Shown here piece by piece: positions 36,375-51,807 of a stretch of DNA of 64,000 nucleotides. The stretch covers positions 1,373,466-1,437,465 of the forward strand of contig NC_030989.1 in the NCBI RefSeq assembly GCF_000149955.1. Reading direction: 5' to 3'. The DNA is from Fusarium oxysporum f. sp. lycopersici 4287. Taxonomy: Eukaryota; Ascomycota; Sordariomycetes; Hypocreales; Nectriaceae. Under the pieces are notes generated by a model. It did not search any database. It was not told where the DNA came from and saw only the letters and a list, made by a program, of their open reading frames with translations. Made by a program: the position numbers and the translations under genes. The first letter of the stretch is position 1. The number at the start of each line of letters is the position of its first letter.

Positions 36375-37744
36375 TTACAGAATCTCCCTGAGCTTCTGCT
36401 TCTGATCGGCAGTCAAACTTGCTGGGAAGTTGATCTTGTACTTGATGACGAAGTCGCCTCGCTGGCCAGGCTTCTTAGAGATGGGCATACCCAGGCCAGG
36501 ATACCGTTCCTCGCTGTTGGGCTGAGTAGGGCCTCCCTTCTCGAGGTTGAGCTGCCGGCCGTCGATCGTTGTCACTGTCCTTCGCCAGCCGGTCAAGGCC
36601 TCCTTGAGATCAAGGGTTACCACATGGACAAGATCGTTATCCTCGCGCTTGTAGAGAGGATGTTCCTTCTGTAGGTTTGTTAGTTATCATTTCGTAGGCA
36701 GAATTATGACACGGTGTGCTTACCTCTTCGACAATAAAGTGAAGATCTTGGCGGCCCCCCTCTACTTGATCGCCGACTCCGTTGAACTTGATCTTGGAAC
36801 CCTTCTTCAGGCCCGGTTTGATAGGGACTTCAAGGATCTGGTCGGTCTGGACTCTCTTTCCGGTCTCATCGTAAGTCTTGCGCTTAATCTTCATCTTCTT
36901 GGTCACACCGTTGAAGAGCTCTTCAAGCGTTAGGGGCAGAGGTCGCTCGACTGTGGTAACTTCGGGAGTAGCTTCTCTAGGTCGAGGCTCGAAGCCTGAG
37001 CGTGTGCGTGAACTGCGGCTTCGAGGACCAGCACCGCCAAATCCGCCAAACATGCCAGCGATGTCGTCTTCGTCGCCACCGTGCATACCACCGGCAGATC
37101 CGTTACGCATGAATTCGGCAAAGATATCTTCGGGGTTGCTGAAGCCAAAGCCGCCAGCACCGCTGCTGGTATTGAAGTGGAAGGTTCGGGTGCCGCCTCC
37201 ACCGGGCATACCACCTTGGAAGTTGAAACCTTCGAATCCGCCAGGCATGCCTCCAGCGGCGAAGGGATTTCCACCGGCACCACCTTCGGGCTGTGCGGTA
37301 CCGCCGCGGAGAAGGAACTCAAGGCCGTACTGATCATATATCTTTCGTTTCTCGGGATCGGAAAGAATTTCGTATGCTTGTGAGCATTCTTTGAACTTTT
37401 CAGCCGCATCGGGGCTATCCTTGTTCTTGTCTGGGTGCCATTTCAAGGCTGCTTTCCTGTAGGTGGTGTGGTTAGCGGTGTCCACCAGATCATGATGCTA
37501 GACGGAATGCGCGGTGGTTCATATTTCAGCGAAGAGAATCTCTTTCGTCAATTCGCCGAATAGAAATCATGGTTTGCTTGTGCATTTGCAAAAGCAAGAA
37601 CCTGGTGAGAAAGTGGTATTGTGTATTGCGCCTCCGCAGCTCCGTATAGATAGTGTGTACTTACTTGTATCCCTTCTTGATCTCGTCCTGAGTTGCCTCA
37701 GGCTTGACGTTGAGGGTGTCGTAGAGCTTCGTTTCCTTGACCAT
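36375..37744 (-). CDS. SIS1: Type II J-protein (Sis1/DNAJB class)
   Basis: Hsp70 co-chaperone. Exons 37665-37744, 36724-37456 and 36375-36668 give about 368 residues. The J domain occupies residues 1-70, with the HPD motif restored in [17 protein letters not shown] Gly/Phe-rich region follows at about residues 75-165 (repeats such as [15 protein letters not shown]), and there is no cysteine-rich zinc finger, which makes it class II. The C-terminal substrate-binding domains start around residue 185 ([26 protein letters not shown]) and end in [17 protein letters not shown]. In yeast Sis1 is essential, nuclear and cytosolic, and an Hsf1 target. Heat-shock elements lie upstream at 38158-38175 and 38828-38845. 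The symbol is by class; it could be named psi1. Confidence 0.93.
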
Positions 37745-38157
37745 GATCGCGCGTGTTAAAAGTTGTGTTTCTCAAGATTATTTAGGTGTGCGATATGGTT
37801 AGATTTTGGCGAGCCAAATAGGTTCGATAGAAAGAGAACAACAAGAAATGGGTGGCAATGCCAAGGATTGCTTATTGTTGATTGTTTGTTGAAACAGTGA
37901 AAGACAAACACCAAAAGTGCGCTTCGTATGATGAGAAGAGGTTTCGTTCTAGGTTGAATGAGGTGATGTAATGTGAGGTTAAAGAGAGGGGATGTTTTAG
38001 TGCAAGAGTGAGTTTACAAAAGATGAGTGGGAATCCGCAGGTGAGGATTAAAAGATCAGTCCAGTGACGCTTCAGAGTCAAGGTCGAGAAAGCACTACGC
38101 CATGCTACCGTGACAATCTCCAGAAGCCACCGCTGGGAAATACTGGGGCATGGGACC

Positions 38158-38175
38158 TTGTGGAAGCTTCTAAAG
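38158..38175. promoter_or_regulatory. Degenerate heat-shock element
   Basis: TTgtgGAAgcTTCtaAAG fits the alternating GAA/TTC pattern with two perfect inner units (38163-38165, 38168-38170) and one mismatch in each outer unit. It lies about 415 bases upstream of the DnaJ start codon. It shares the 10-mer GAAGCTTCTA with the perfect element at 38828. Confidence 0.45.
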
Positions 38176-38827
38176 TGTAGGGGGGAAAAGACACCGCAAT
38201 GTGAAAGGAACTTGATATGGAATAGAGGCTGGCTGACCTCCAGTCTACCAGGGTGGGGGTGACGTCGAGTCGATCGACGGATATCTCTCGAACAACGAGA
38301 AGTACCTATACATCTGCCGCTGTCGTCTGTTCTTTGTTCGACTGTATTGTCTACCTAGGAAGTATACTACTTGGAAGTAAGTGGGAATGCTCTCTTTGCA
38401 GAATCCTCTTTGTAACACGTTCTCTAAAGTCAATTCCGCAAAACTACGCCATCAAGGGTCATGCTCTCTCGTCCTCGTGTCGGGCTCAATCTGTCGATAC
38501 CTGACAACTTGACAGGGATAATTGACCTATGACGATACCTAGCCGTGGTGGAGACGACGCCCCAGACGCCATAAATCCAGTTCAAGAGCCCCAACTTGGA
38601 GCTCAAGATGGTTGCTGGAAGCTTGAGCGGATCTATGATAGAGCCTGGTTATGGGGTTGTCTGAATGATTTGTATGACTGTGTACCCATTCTATGATGGT
38701 TTTACCATCTTGGTGCTCTGTGAGACATTGCACAAATCTGTCGTGAATCGAAGTTGTTACTGTGACTTGCGGATTGCGTTTCCCCATTGTAAGCTGCAGC
38801 TATTCCCGGCAACCCTGGTCCATGGTC

Positions 38828-38845
38828 GAAGCTTCTAGAACCTTC
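38828..38845. promoter_or_regulatory. Perfect four-unit heat-shock element
   Basis: GAAgcTTCtaGAAccTTC has four contiguous alternating units with exact two-base spacing, the consensus for a heat-shock factor trimer. It lies 1.08 kb upstream of the DnaJ start and 0.9 kb upstream of the divergent UBA/UIM gene, so it could serve either. Confidence 0.65.
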
Positions 38846-39741
38846 TAACCTCTGAACGAGACATTCCGATTACTTTACACATGGATGAGATGCTCTAACA
38901 ATTCCAATATGTGTTGATGGCTTCTTTGGCTAACTCGCCTTTTGGGATTATCGAAAACCCGATGTTTTAAGGTTGAGGTCTAGCACTATGCCTGCCTCTA
39001 AGGGAACCTTGACCATCTGGGTCTCATATAACTGTTCGCGTGCTGTATGACTTTGCGGTAACTCGAGGGGAAATATTCAGCAGCTTCATTGCACAGTCAC
39101 TTTAAATGTTAGTAGTTCCATATGTCATATCTATGCAGTAGCTGCTTCAGCATCTATACTTGAAGCTTGACTAGTAGGTTGCTCAAGGGTGATTGTTGGA
39201 GGTAGGTTACGTATGACATATTTGCTTCGTGGAGCTATTGTCAAAGCAATCACGTACATTTGACAAGTCTAGAATTAACAATGCCGTTCATTTCATTCTT
39301 TTCCACATGAACAAATAGAAGCAGTTCTAGCGTATCTACCTTAGGTATCTTACCAGGTAAGGTTGATTACCTCGAGTTGCCCAAGAGTTGGAGGCTGGCA
39401 CGTGTAAGTCCATGCCAAGAAATTTCTTATCTTATCTCTCTCAGTACGTACCCCTCCACTGCAATCCAGCGCAACTGTACACTGCGGAAGCTCATCGCTT
39501 AGATCGTCATTTATTCAATACAACAAACATTCGGCAAGCGTGTTTCGTCGAAAACATAGTCATCACTACCAACATCAGCGTGGAGGAAATAGTTCATACT
39601 ATTGTTTGCTTCGTCCTATCTTTATCGGGTAACACCTATCGAAATAAGCTCTTTGGCCCCCTTTATGGTGGGAGGAGTGTCCGATCGATAGACTGAGCTT
39701 GTTAGAACTCACAGAGGACGATTGATTTTCCAGCCCCAGCC

Positions 39742-42720
39742 ATGGAGACTTCACAACAGGAGGCGATAGGACAAGTGATAGAATTCACAGGTCTCGACCC
39801 TGTGGACGATCGTGAGCTGGTTATTCAAGCTCTGAAGGTTAGCATCGGGCGGACCCCTCAAAGTGAGCTTTGCGACTGACGTATACTTACTTGACAGCAA
39901 AGTAACTGGAAACCCGACTCTGTTGTCAGCCAATACTACGAAAACCAGGATGGCGTACGAACATGTTCAAGGCCAATTCCCAGCACATGCTGATCGTATT
40001 GCAGTTTCGAGCAAAATATAAACAGCTTTGGGACGATTCTATGTTCACCGCAGATCGAGACGGTAGCGACAATACGACTGGTATCTGTCAGTACACTGTT
40101 ACGCTTCCCTCCGGACGTCAACTGACCCCATAGCCTTCCATGTCGAGTCTTCCGATCACAACATCATTCAGGGCGTCACTCCCCCGTCAGAGTCACACGC
40201 GTACGGCGCTCCTTCGAGACCTCCTTCACGATCAAACAATCGATCTCCCTTGGGTACGATGGTGGACTGGACTGCGGCACATGTGCCCGGTAACTCTCTT
40301 GGTCACCCCCATGAATATGCGCTGACCAGGACACATACAGGCGTCCCGGAGAGCCAAGCCCAAGAGGATGATGACATGCAACGAGCTATTCGTGCGTCAG
40401 CACAAGAAGCTGGACTACCGGTGTCACATCACGAGTCCGGTATTATAGGAACTTCGGAGCCACCGCCTCCGCATTTTGGTCCTGCAAACCGCGAAACATA
40501 TGTGGCGGCCGATTGGGCCATTGTCCAGTCTGATCCTATGAAGGAGAGCTCCGTGAATGAATTTATACCGTCAAAGCGAAAGAGAGCTCCAGGCGCGCCC
40601 GCGATGTTGGTAATCAGCAGTGCGCAAGGTGGCGAACACCGCCTCGGCGGGCTTCTCACAATTCTGCATGAAATTCCTCTTGCACGGAACATACTCCTCG
40701 GCATTGGATCGCCTGCTACCACATACGGCTGTAATAATGACTGGTGGCGAGGACAGATCATTCTATCACCGGAGGTTTTGGCAAAGATGGCTGAAGAAGG
40801 CAGCTCAGACCCCAGTGTGCACAAGAGCGGCAGTGCATTTGAGGACGAAGTACACCGATTGATGGCATTTCTTGACTCTACCGAGCGTGGTTATGGCTCG
40901 ATATCTGTTCTGGCAGATATTTTGGCGGATTCCGACAAGCAGGGCATGGAGAAACAATTCTATGAGATGCTCGGCAAAAGATACCCTGATGTTGCTCAGC
41001 CAATGATGCAAGTTGCTGGAGTGTCGATGTTCTACGGAGATGATGAAGAAGAAGTCGCAAGCTTTGGCCTTCTCGAGATAGAGCACTTCCAACATGAGTA
41101 CAGCTACATCAAAACTCTGTACGAGGCACTTGACCACGTCATGTGGAGTGATACCGTGGGTTTGGATAAAATACACGATGGATCGAAGATGGCATTTTTC
41201 AAAAAGATGGGCGATGTTTTAGTGTTAGACACCACTGGTGACGGGCCAAGCGATTCGTTCGAGATTCCCTTGGAATTCTACCCAGAAAGATACCTCATGA
41301 ACCGGAAAGACGAGGCACGTCGGATCCAGCACGGGTGGTGCCAAACAAAGGAACAAACGAAACGTATTCTGGACAAGAAAGAACAGCTTGTTAGCTTAGC
41401 GGGCACTTGGGGTGACGCAACTAATGACAAGGGTGCAGTTTTGAAAAAAGCGATCGATCAGTGGGAGGGATACAGGAGTTACCTGGAAAGCTTCCTCCGA
41501 TTCAAGACTTTGGAGAAGTCGGGATTCGATATTGATAAGTACCCTGACTACCGCACTGCTCCTCCAGATGTGGACGACAACGTGTATCTGGAATCTCAGA
41601 AGGTCAAAGATGTGATCGACTATTCTGAGAGTTTGCTTGTGGACCTTGAGACAAAAATGAAAGGTAAGTCTAGGCTTTGAAAGGTTTCAGTGCCCGTGGC
41701 TAAAATGGCTCTAGGCCTTGATGTAGAACTCGAACAGATCACAGCCAAACAGCGAGCGTTGGGGAGACTCCTTACAGTACCGGATAAGCCAAGTCGTCCG
41801 AAACCCATGTCCTGCAAAAGGTATCTCCTCCGCGGATTAGTTGCATCACCCAGCGTCTTATATGTCTGCCAACGGGAGGAAGCAGATCTCATAGACCTTA
41901 GTGACATGGAGACCAAACCAAGGGATCAATGGTGGAGGCTGGCTTATACCCCTTATGGAGACCAGGCCGTTAGAGCGGAGGTAAGAGAACTTGACATTGA
42001 TTGAAGCAGAGGGGGTTGTTCTTGTTAACACAATTGCAGAAAACAACTATCGACATAGTATTGGTCGATATCTGGAAGGATACCAAGAAACCACTGCTGG
42101 TATATGCAACGGAAGACGCCCTTGGAACGCCCAAAGACCATCTATCATCCCAACTTGAACGATTCATCAAGGTGGAAAATAAAGCTTTCCGTCAAGAGTT
42201 ATCTAAGGAAGAATCCACAGCCAATGAGTCCAAGCAGACGGGAAACTTTGAGTCCAGCTCGTCTCTTTCGCCTCATTCGTCCTTCTCGCCTTCTAAGAGA
42301 AAGCATCGGTCTGACAGCGGTGGTTCAATGGACAGTAATCGCGCCTCAATCGGCAGTGACGATGATAGGAACGGATTTGACAACCCTTTCCTCCCTGATG
42401 ACGACGAAAGAGTTGGTACTGAAATGACGGATTACGTCCATAGTTTCACTGATATGGAAGGCCACATCCCAGATTCACTAACAGGCCGTACTCAAGATTC
42501 AACAGCTCCGACAGAGCCGACATCAGCTACCATGACACCGAGCACAGTAACAGCCGACTGCTTAGACACCAACACTGCGTTTGCTGCGGAGGAGCCTCGA
42601 AGCCCGGAGATGCAAGAGAAGGCTAGGCCGCCTCCTTTTATGTCATTGTCCAGGAACTCGTCTATGCGAGCGGAGCCAACCAATTTGATGGACATGGACA
42701 TCCCAGATGAGAAATCTTAG
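39742..42720 (+). CDS. UBA/UIM protein with degenerate ubiquitin-protease (USP) fold
   Basis: Six exons, 39742-39837, 39898-39954, 40005-40086, 40134-41663, 41691-41980 and 42040-42720, give about 911 residues with phases that all agree. Residues 8-46 look like a UBA-type ubiquitin-binding fold (GLDPVDDRELVIQALKQSNW). A ubiquitin-interacting motif lies at about residues 157-172 (EDDDMQRAIRASAQEAG), the layout of USP25/28. From about 210 to 690 the sequence is arranged like a USP domain, ending with WWRLAYTP and VDIWKDTKKPLLVYAT. I see no catalytic Cys box (GNTCY) and no GHY/W histidine box, so it is probably a non-catalytic ubiquitin reader. The C-terminal 200 residues are Ser-rich and disordered. 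It sits convergent to the CDC34-like gene. Confidence 0.8.
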
Positions 42721-43380
42721 GTGGCTCCGAGAGATAAAAGTTCACGAATACCGACGCTTGCTTGTAAGATGTTACATTCTTCTTTTTTTGTTCTGCAGGT
42801 GAAGAGGGCGTGCCATTCGATGAAGGGGACGCTGGCTTACATAGCATGATTATTAGAATAGCATTTGAGCGCATGGAGTTTTGGGTTTTGCTCATGTAGC
42901 CTAGTCAGGACAAGGTAGAGCATGCCGTCGAGCGGGTTCTTTATCAATATCAGCACTAAAGATGTCTTGTACGAGTGTCCGCTTTCTCTCCAACTAAGTA
43001 GGACAAGTACGGAATACTATCGACAGATGTTCCTCACTATGGCACCAAGCGAATCTTTGTAAGTTGTATATTCTGTCTATAGAAAGCACGCCTGATAAAT
43101 ACACCCTTGCTCCATGTAAACAGCACGTATAAAACAGAGACCACCGGTCTGCCTGCATTCCCTCAATGTCCGTATCGCTCGATGCTTGCAATGCTCGTCC
43201 CAGTCCGAGTAATGCGCATCTTGAACGCCTTAAAAATGGAATAAAATCACCTCGCTATGTCGATAGTACTGTAGATGAAAGAGGATACCGCGAAATGATG
43301 TAGAAGGCAGAGGCATGAAAAGTGGCCAACCCATCACTCGTCCTGGCCACGCTGAGAAATGCATGGCCTCCTGGGGAAGT
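42721..43380. other. Convergent intergenic region
   Basis: 660 bases holding the 3' regions of the UBA/UIM and CDC34-like genes. No gene seen. Confidence 0.45.
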
Positions 43381-44108
43381 CTACTTCTGGTCTCTGACAT
43401 CATCATCATCCTCGTCGTCATCATCAAAGTCTTCCATGTCCTCGTCGCTATCGCTGCCGCCAAAGTCTTCCTCTTCGTCTGTCATATTCCAGAAGTCGGC
43501 ATCATCATCAATTGGCTTTTGTGGCGCAGGTGCGAGCTCGGAGGGAGTGGGCATCCTTGACCCTGGCGGGATATCCTTCTGAGACTTATCAACGATGTCC
43601 TTTGCTCGCTTGTTATACTCGGTCTTGTTATCACGATAGAGGACGCTAGCATCGACATTTGCGGGTGAGTTGATTTCGGGATCGTCGAGGAGGAGTAGAA
43701 CGGATCGCAGGACCGATTCGACACCGTGGAGAACATTCCAACGCTCGCTGGCCAGCTCGCCTGACTGCTCGTCTTCGCCTGGCTTGTGGAGGATGGAAAT
43801 GCAGAGATTGCCGTCGGTGTAAACGTTGGGGTGACAGATGTTCTTAGTCAGAAATTTGAAGCTGGGCGGCTGGTAAGGATAATCATTTGGAAACTTCATC
43901 TCGGCCTTGAGGTAGGCTCCGTGCCAGACACTATCGGGGTTAACAACCCAGAGGCCGATCTTCCAGAGTAGAAGGTTTGAGTCGTCGGTCTTGAAGACGA
44001 TCATGTTAGACGATGCTTGTTCCATGGTACCAAACGACATACCTCGATGTTGACCCATTTCTCCTTCTGGAGGGGTTGCAGTTCCTGCATAAGTCTCTTT
44101 TGCGCCAT
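43381..44108 (-). CDS. CDC34: Ubiquitin-conjugating enzyme E2, Cdc34/UBE2R type
   Basis: SCF-linked E2 enzyme. Exons 44043-44108 and 43381-43989, joined across a 53-base intron with donor GTATGT, a CTAAC branch site and an AAG acceptor, give about 224 residues. The catalytic core covers residues 1-165. The HPNVYTDGNLCISIL motif carries the active-site Cys85. The insert KPGEDEQSGELASERWN is the acidic loop diagnostic of the Cdc34/Ubc7 group, and NSPANVDASVLYR follows as in Cdc34. The C-terminal tail of about 45 residues is highly acidic (Asp/Glu runs), the part that in Cdc34 docks on Cul1/Rbx1. The strong acidic tail favours Cdc34 over Ubc7/UBE2G. TATCGATA lies 11 bases upstream of the ATG. 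Confidence 0.9.
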
Positions 44109-45563
44109 GATGACTGACTATCGATAACTAATTAGGTGCGCTATTCCGTCCGTCCAACGACGAGAATCCTCCAAGCGAGCGTGTGTTTGAAAGGACCGAA
44201 AGTTGAAGAGTGGGTGAGGTAGTTGGTTGTTGCGAGTTGACGAGATGGGCCGGGCTTAATAAGTCAGGCCAGCGCCAGCGGCGAAAGGGAGTTGTTGACT
44301 GCCTGCGCTGTGCTGTGCTGTACGGAAAGGGCGGTCGAGGAGGGGCGGCTTCGGCGATTGGACGCGCAAAAGTTGAGCAAGGTGGTGTTTGGATTTAGAA
44401 GAAGCCGCAGCCGCTTCGCTTCGCTTCGCTTTGCTTTGCTTCGTTGGCAAATTTTGTTTGGATATCGCCTCTTTTTGTGTTGACAACGGGGGGGAGGAGT
44501 GTTTATTTGTTGTTTGCTTATCGCTTAACAATGAGGCAACCTTGATAGCAAACGCGTTTGAGGTTCGGAACGCCCAGTAAAGACGAATGCGGAAAAGAGG
44601 TAAAAGAGTAATAAGAGATAGAAAAAATTGATGAACCTTTTTTAGTCTTTTCCTTCTATTCTCATTCAAAAAGCAACAGAGATTAAGGTAAAAGAAGACG
44701 AAAAAGCTTAGTAAATTAATTACCTGAGGTATTCAATGAAGTATGTAAAGAGTAGAGAGTCATTCACTTCGGCCTTGCCGCCGCCATCCGGAGACCGGAG
44801 CATGAAATGGAAGGAAGGAAATCCACTCTGAGCCCCGGCTGGTGACCACTTGCAAGTTGCACCTGCCACATGGTTCTGGCTCCAGTCTCCTGGCTCTGGC
44901 TCCTGCCTTGGTTTGCCCCTCGTCTCGTGCCTGCTGCCCTTTCCCTTTGGCGGGAAAAACTGACGTCGGTCCCTTGACCCCACACCTCCCTTAAGCACGG
45001 CCCCACCCCCCAAGATCACGCTTAGGTACGTATCCGTTCCCGCCCGCTCCAGCCCTGCCCGTCTGCATTCCCGTCCTTTACAGCCATTTGATGTACTGTA
45101 AAGTGCATGAGATAGGGTGGGAGAAACAGGTGATCAACATGCCATGGCTATGGAATTGGAACGTGCCCCTTTTTCATTTCTTTGTCTTGAATATACTTGT
45201 ACCTGATCGACAAACGCTCCAGCCGCTGCTTGAGGGTATATGCGTGTTTGGGCTGATTCAGCGTCAGCGCATTGTATCATCAGTGTTTCGAGTGAGATTC
45301 ATGTCAAAACAATATGCAGGATTGAGGAGGGCCAACTGTGTTGCTTATTGTGTCTCCATTAAACTACCTTATGGGTATAAGAATGATGAGGATATCCCTT
45401 AAGTCTCTTATCTAAACTGTGTAAATATCTTCAAGAGTTTCTCAAATCTAGACCTAGTTTAGTATATGTAGCCAAGCTTTAGTATAAATTTTATAGACTT
45501 GTTATAATCTTTAGAAGTTTTGTAAATATTATTAGAATTTATGATATCAGAACCCTAGGTTTA
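44109..45563. other. Intergenic region, CDC34 promoter / GCN2 3' side
   Basis: About 1.45 kb. It contains TATCGATA at 44119-44126, a pentanucleotide repeat at 44413-44442, and an AT-rich patch at about 45405-45560 next to the GCN2 stop codon. No supported gene. Confidence 0.45.
44413..44442. repeat. Pentanucleotide tandem repeat (GCTTC/GCTTT)
   Basis: Six consecutive five-base units: three GCTTC, two GCTTT and one GCTTC, about 300 bases upstream of the CDC34-like start codon. Confidence 0.75.
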
Positions 45564-50648
<5,085 letters not shown>

Positions 50649-50705
50649 GTTTGCACAAAGAAGAAGTCACAGCTTTTGCTGTGACTTCTACAGGGAAGAG
50701 GCCAT
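50649..50705 (-). promoter_or_regulatory. GCN2 leader: 5-codon upstream ORF and 12-bp hairpin
   Basis: Read on the coding strand, ATG-GCC-TCT-TCC-CTG-TAG lies at 50705 down to 50688. It is followed at once by a perfect inverted repeat, AGAAGTCACAGC (50689-50678) and GCTGTGACTTCT (50673-50662), with a four-base AAAA loop. The stem ends 13 bases before the GCN2 ATG at 50648. If transcribed, this would form a stable hairpin that could limit initiation. The upstream stop TAG could also act as an intron acceptor (CCCTGTAG), which would remove the upstream ORF but leave most of the stem. Confidence 0.65.
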
Positions 50706-51807
50706 GACGGCGATACTGAAATGATAAATAATGTTGTATTAAGGAGTTTATAAGGATATCCAAGGTATGGATAAAGATAAGTAGGAGAGGAATACAAATC
50801 ACCTTCTGACGTCGGGACAGCGGGGTAGGTAGTTAGTTTCTAGGGGATGCGAGAAAAAGAGTGGCCCCTACCGACCATCTCGACCTCGAGATGCTCAGGT
50901 CCATGGTATCCTAATGTTCTGATTATTTTATCTAAATATTATCATAAGCTCAAACTTACTACTCTAAGTCTTAGGTCTAAGAGTAGGCTGCATTTATATG
51001 AAATAATCATCTAAAAAAAGAGTAATACTTATTCTATATCTCCTGAATTCCCTCGTCTCAAGAGTCTTCAATATCCGTGTTTCCATCTTAAGTTCTCGAT
51101 ACCTGGCATCCATGGCTGCCAACTCAATTGGCGACACCCATTCACAAAGGCGGTGTCGTTTCATCGAATTACACGCGGCCACAGGGCTGATGAGGGGTCC
51201 GCTGCGGCTCTTGCGGTGGCCACCTCAACTTAATTGCTTGAGTGCTCCATTGGAGCTGCCGCCTGGGCCACCTGGCGTCCCTACAGGTCGTGCAGCGGAC
51301 TAGATGTAACTCCAACCTTGAATAACCCGGAAGAAAATAAGGAATAGCGAGCTCTTCATATGATGACAGTTGCTCCTAGGTTCAAGTCTAAGTATTGTCT
51401 CAGCAATGCTCCTCCTGTTCATGGTAATATGGTTCTAAGTTATGATAGCTCGCAATGTACAGAGTAGCTGCAGAGAGACTGATATCTTGCATTAGCTGAA
51501 TGGCTCTATTTTCGCACTAGCGCAGTTCTCATTGGGTGGAAGGCCCTGGTGGGACAGGGGCGCCAGGGTTTGGCGTCTTTGATCTGCGACAGGTGGAAGT
51601 AAACATTGAAAACGAAAGTCAACATTGACATCAACGAATTTTGTCCAATCCTATCCTGCCACAATTAGACGGTCAACAACACAACACGATCGACGAGGAG
51701 GATAAATGTTACTACTTCATCGTTTATGATCGCTTATGCGAAGGACTTCCCTCCTTTAATCGGGCGTTTGACATTCGCATTCACGCCTACGCGCAACGTG
51801 CCGCAAG
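50706..51807. other. Divergent intergenic region, GCN2 / CUT12
   Basis: About 1.1 kb containing two promoters and an AT-rich patch at about 50915-51050. A 63-codon ORF at 51112-51303 on the + strand is Pro/Leu-rich and unlike any family I know. No gene supported. Confidence 0.45.

Larger units (their letters stand above)
37745..39741. other. Divergent promoter region, DnaJ / UBA-UIM gene
   Basis: About 2 kb between divergent start codons, holding two heat-shock-like elements listed separately and an AGGGG stress-type motif near 38177. ORFs are short; no gene seen. Confidence 0.5.
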
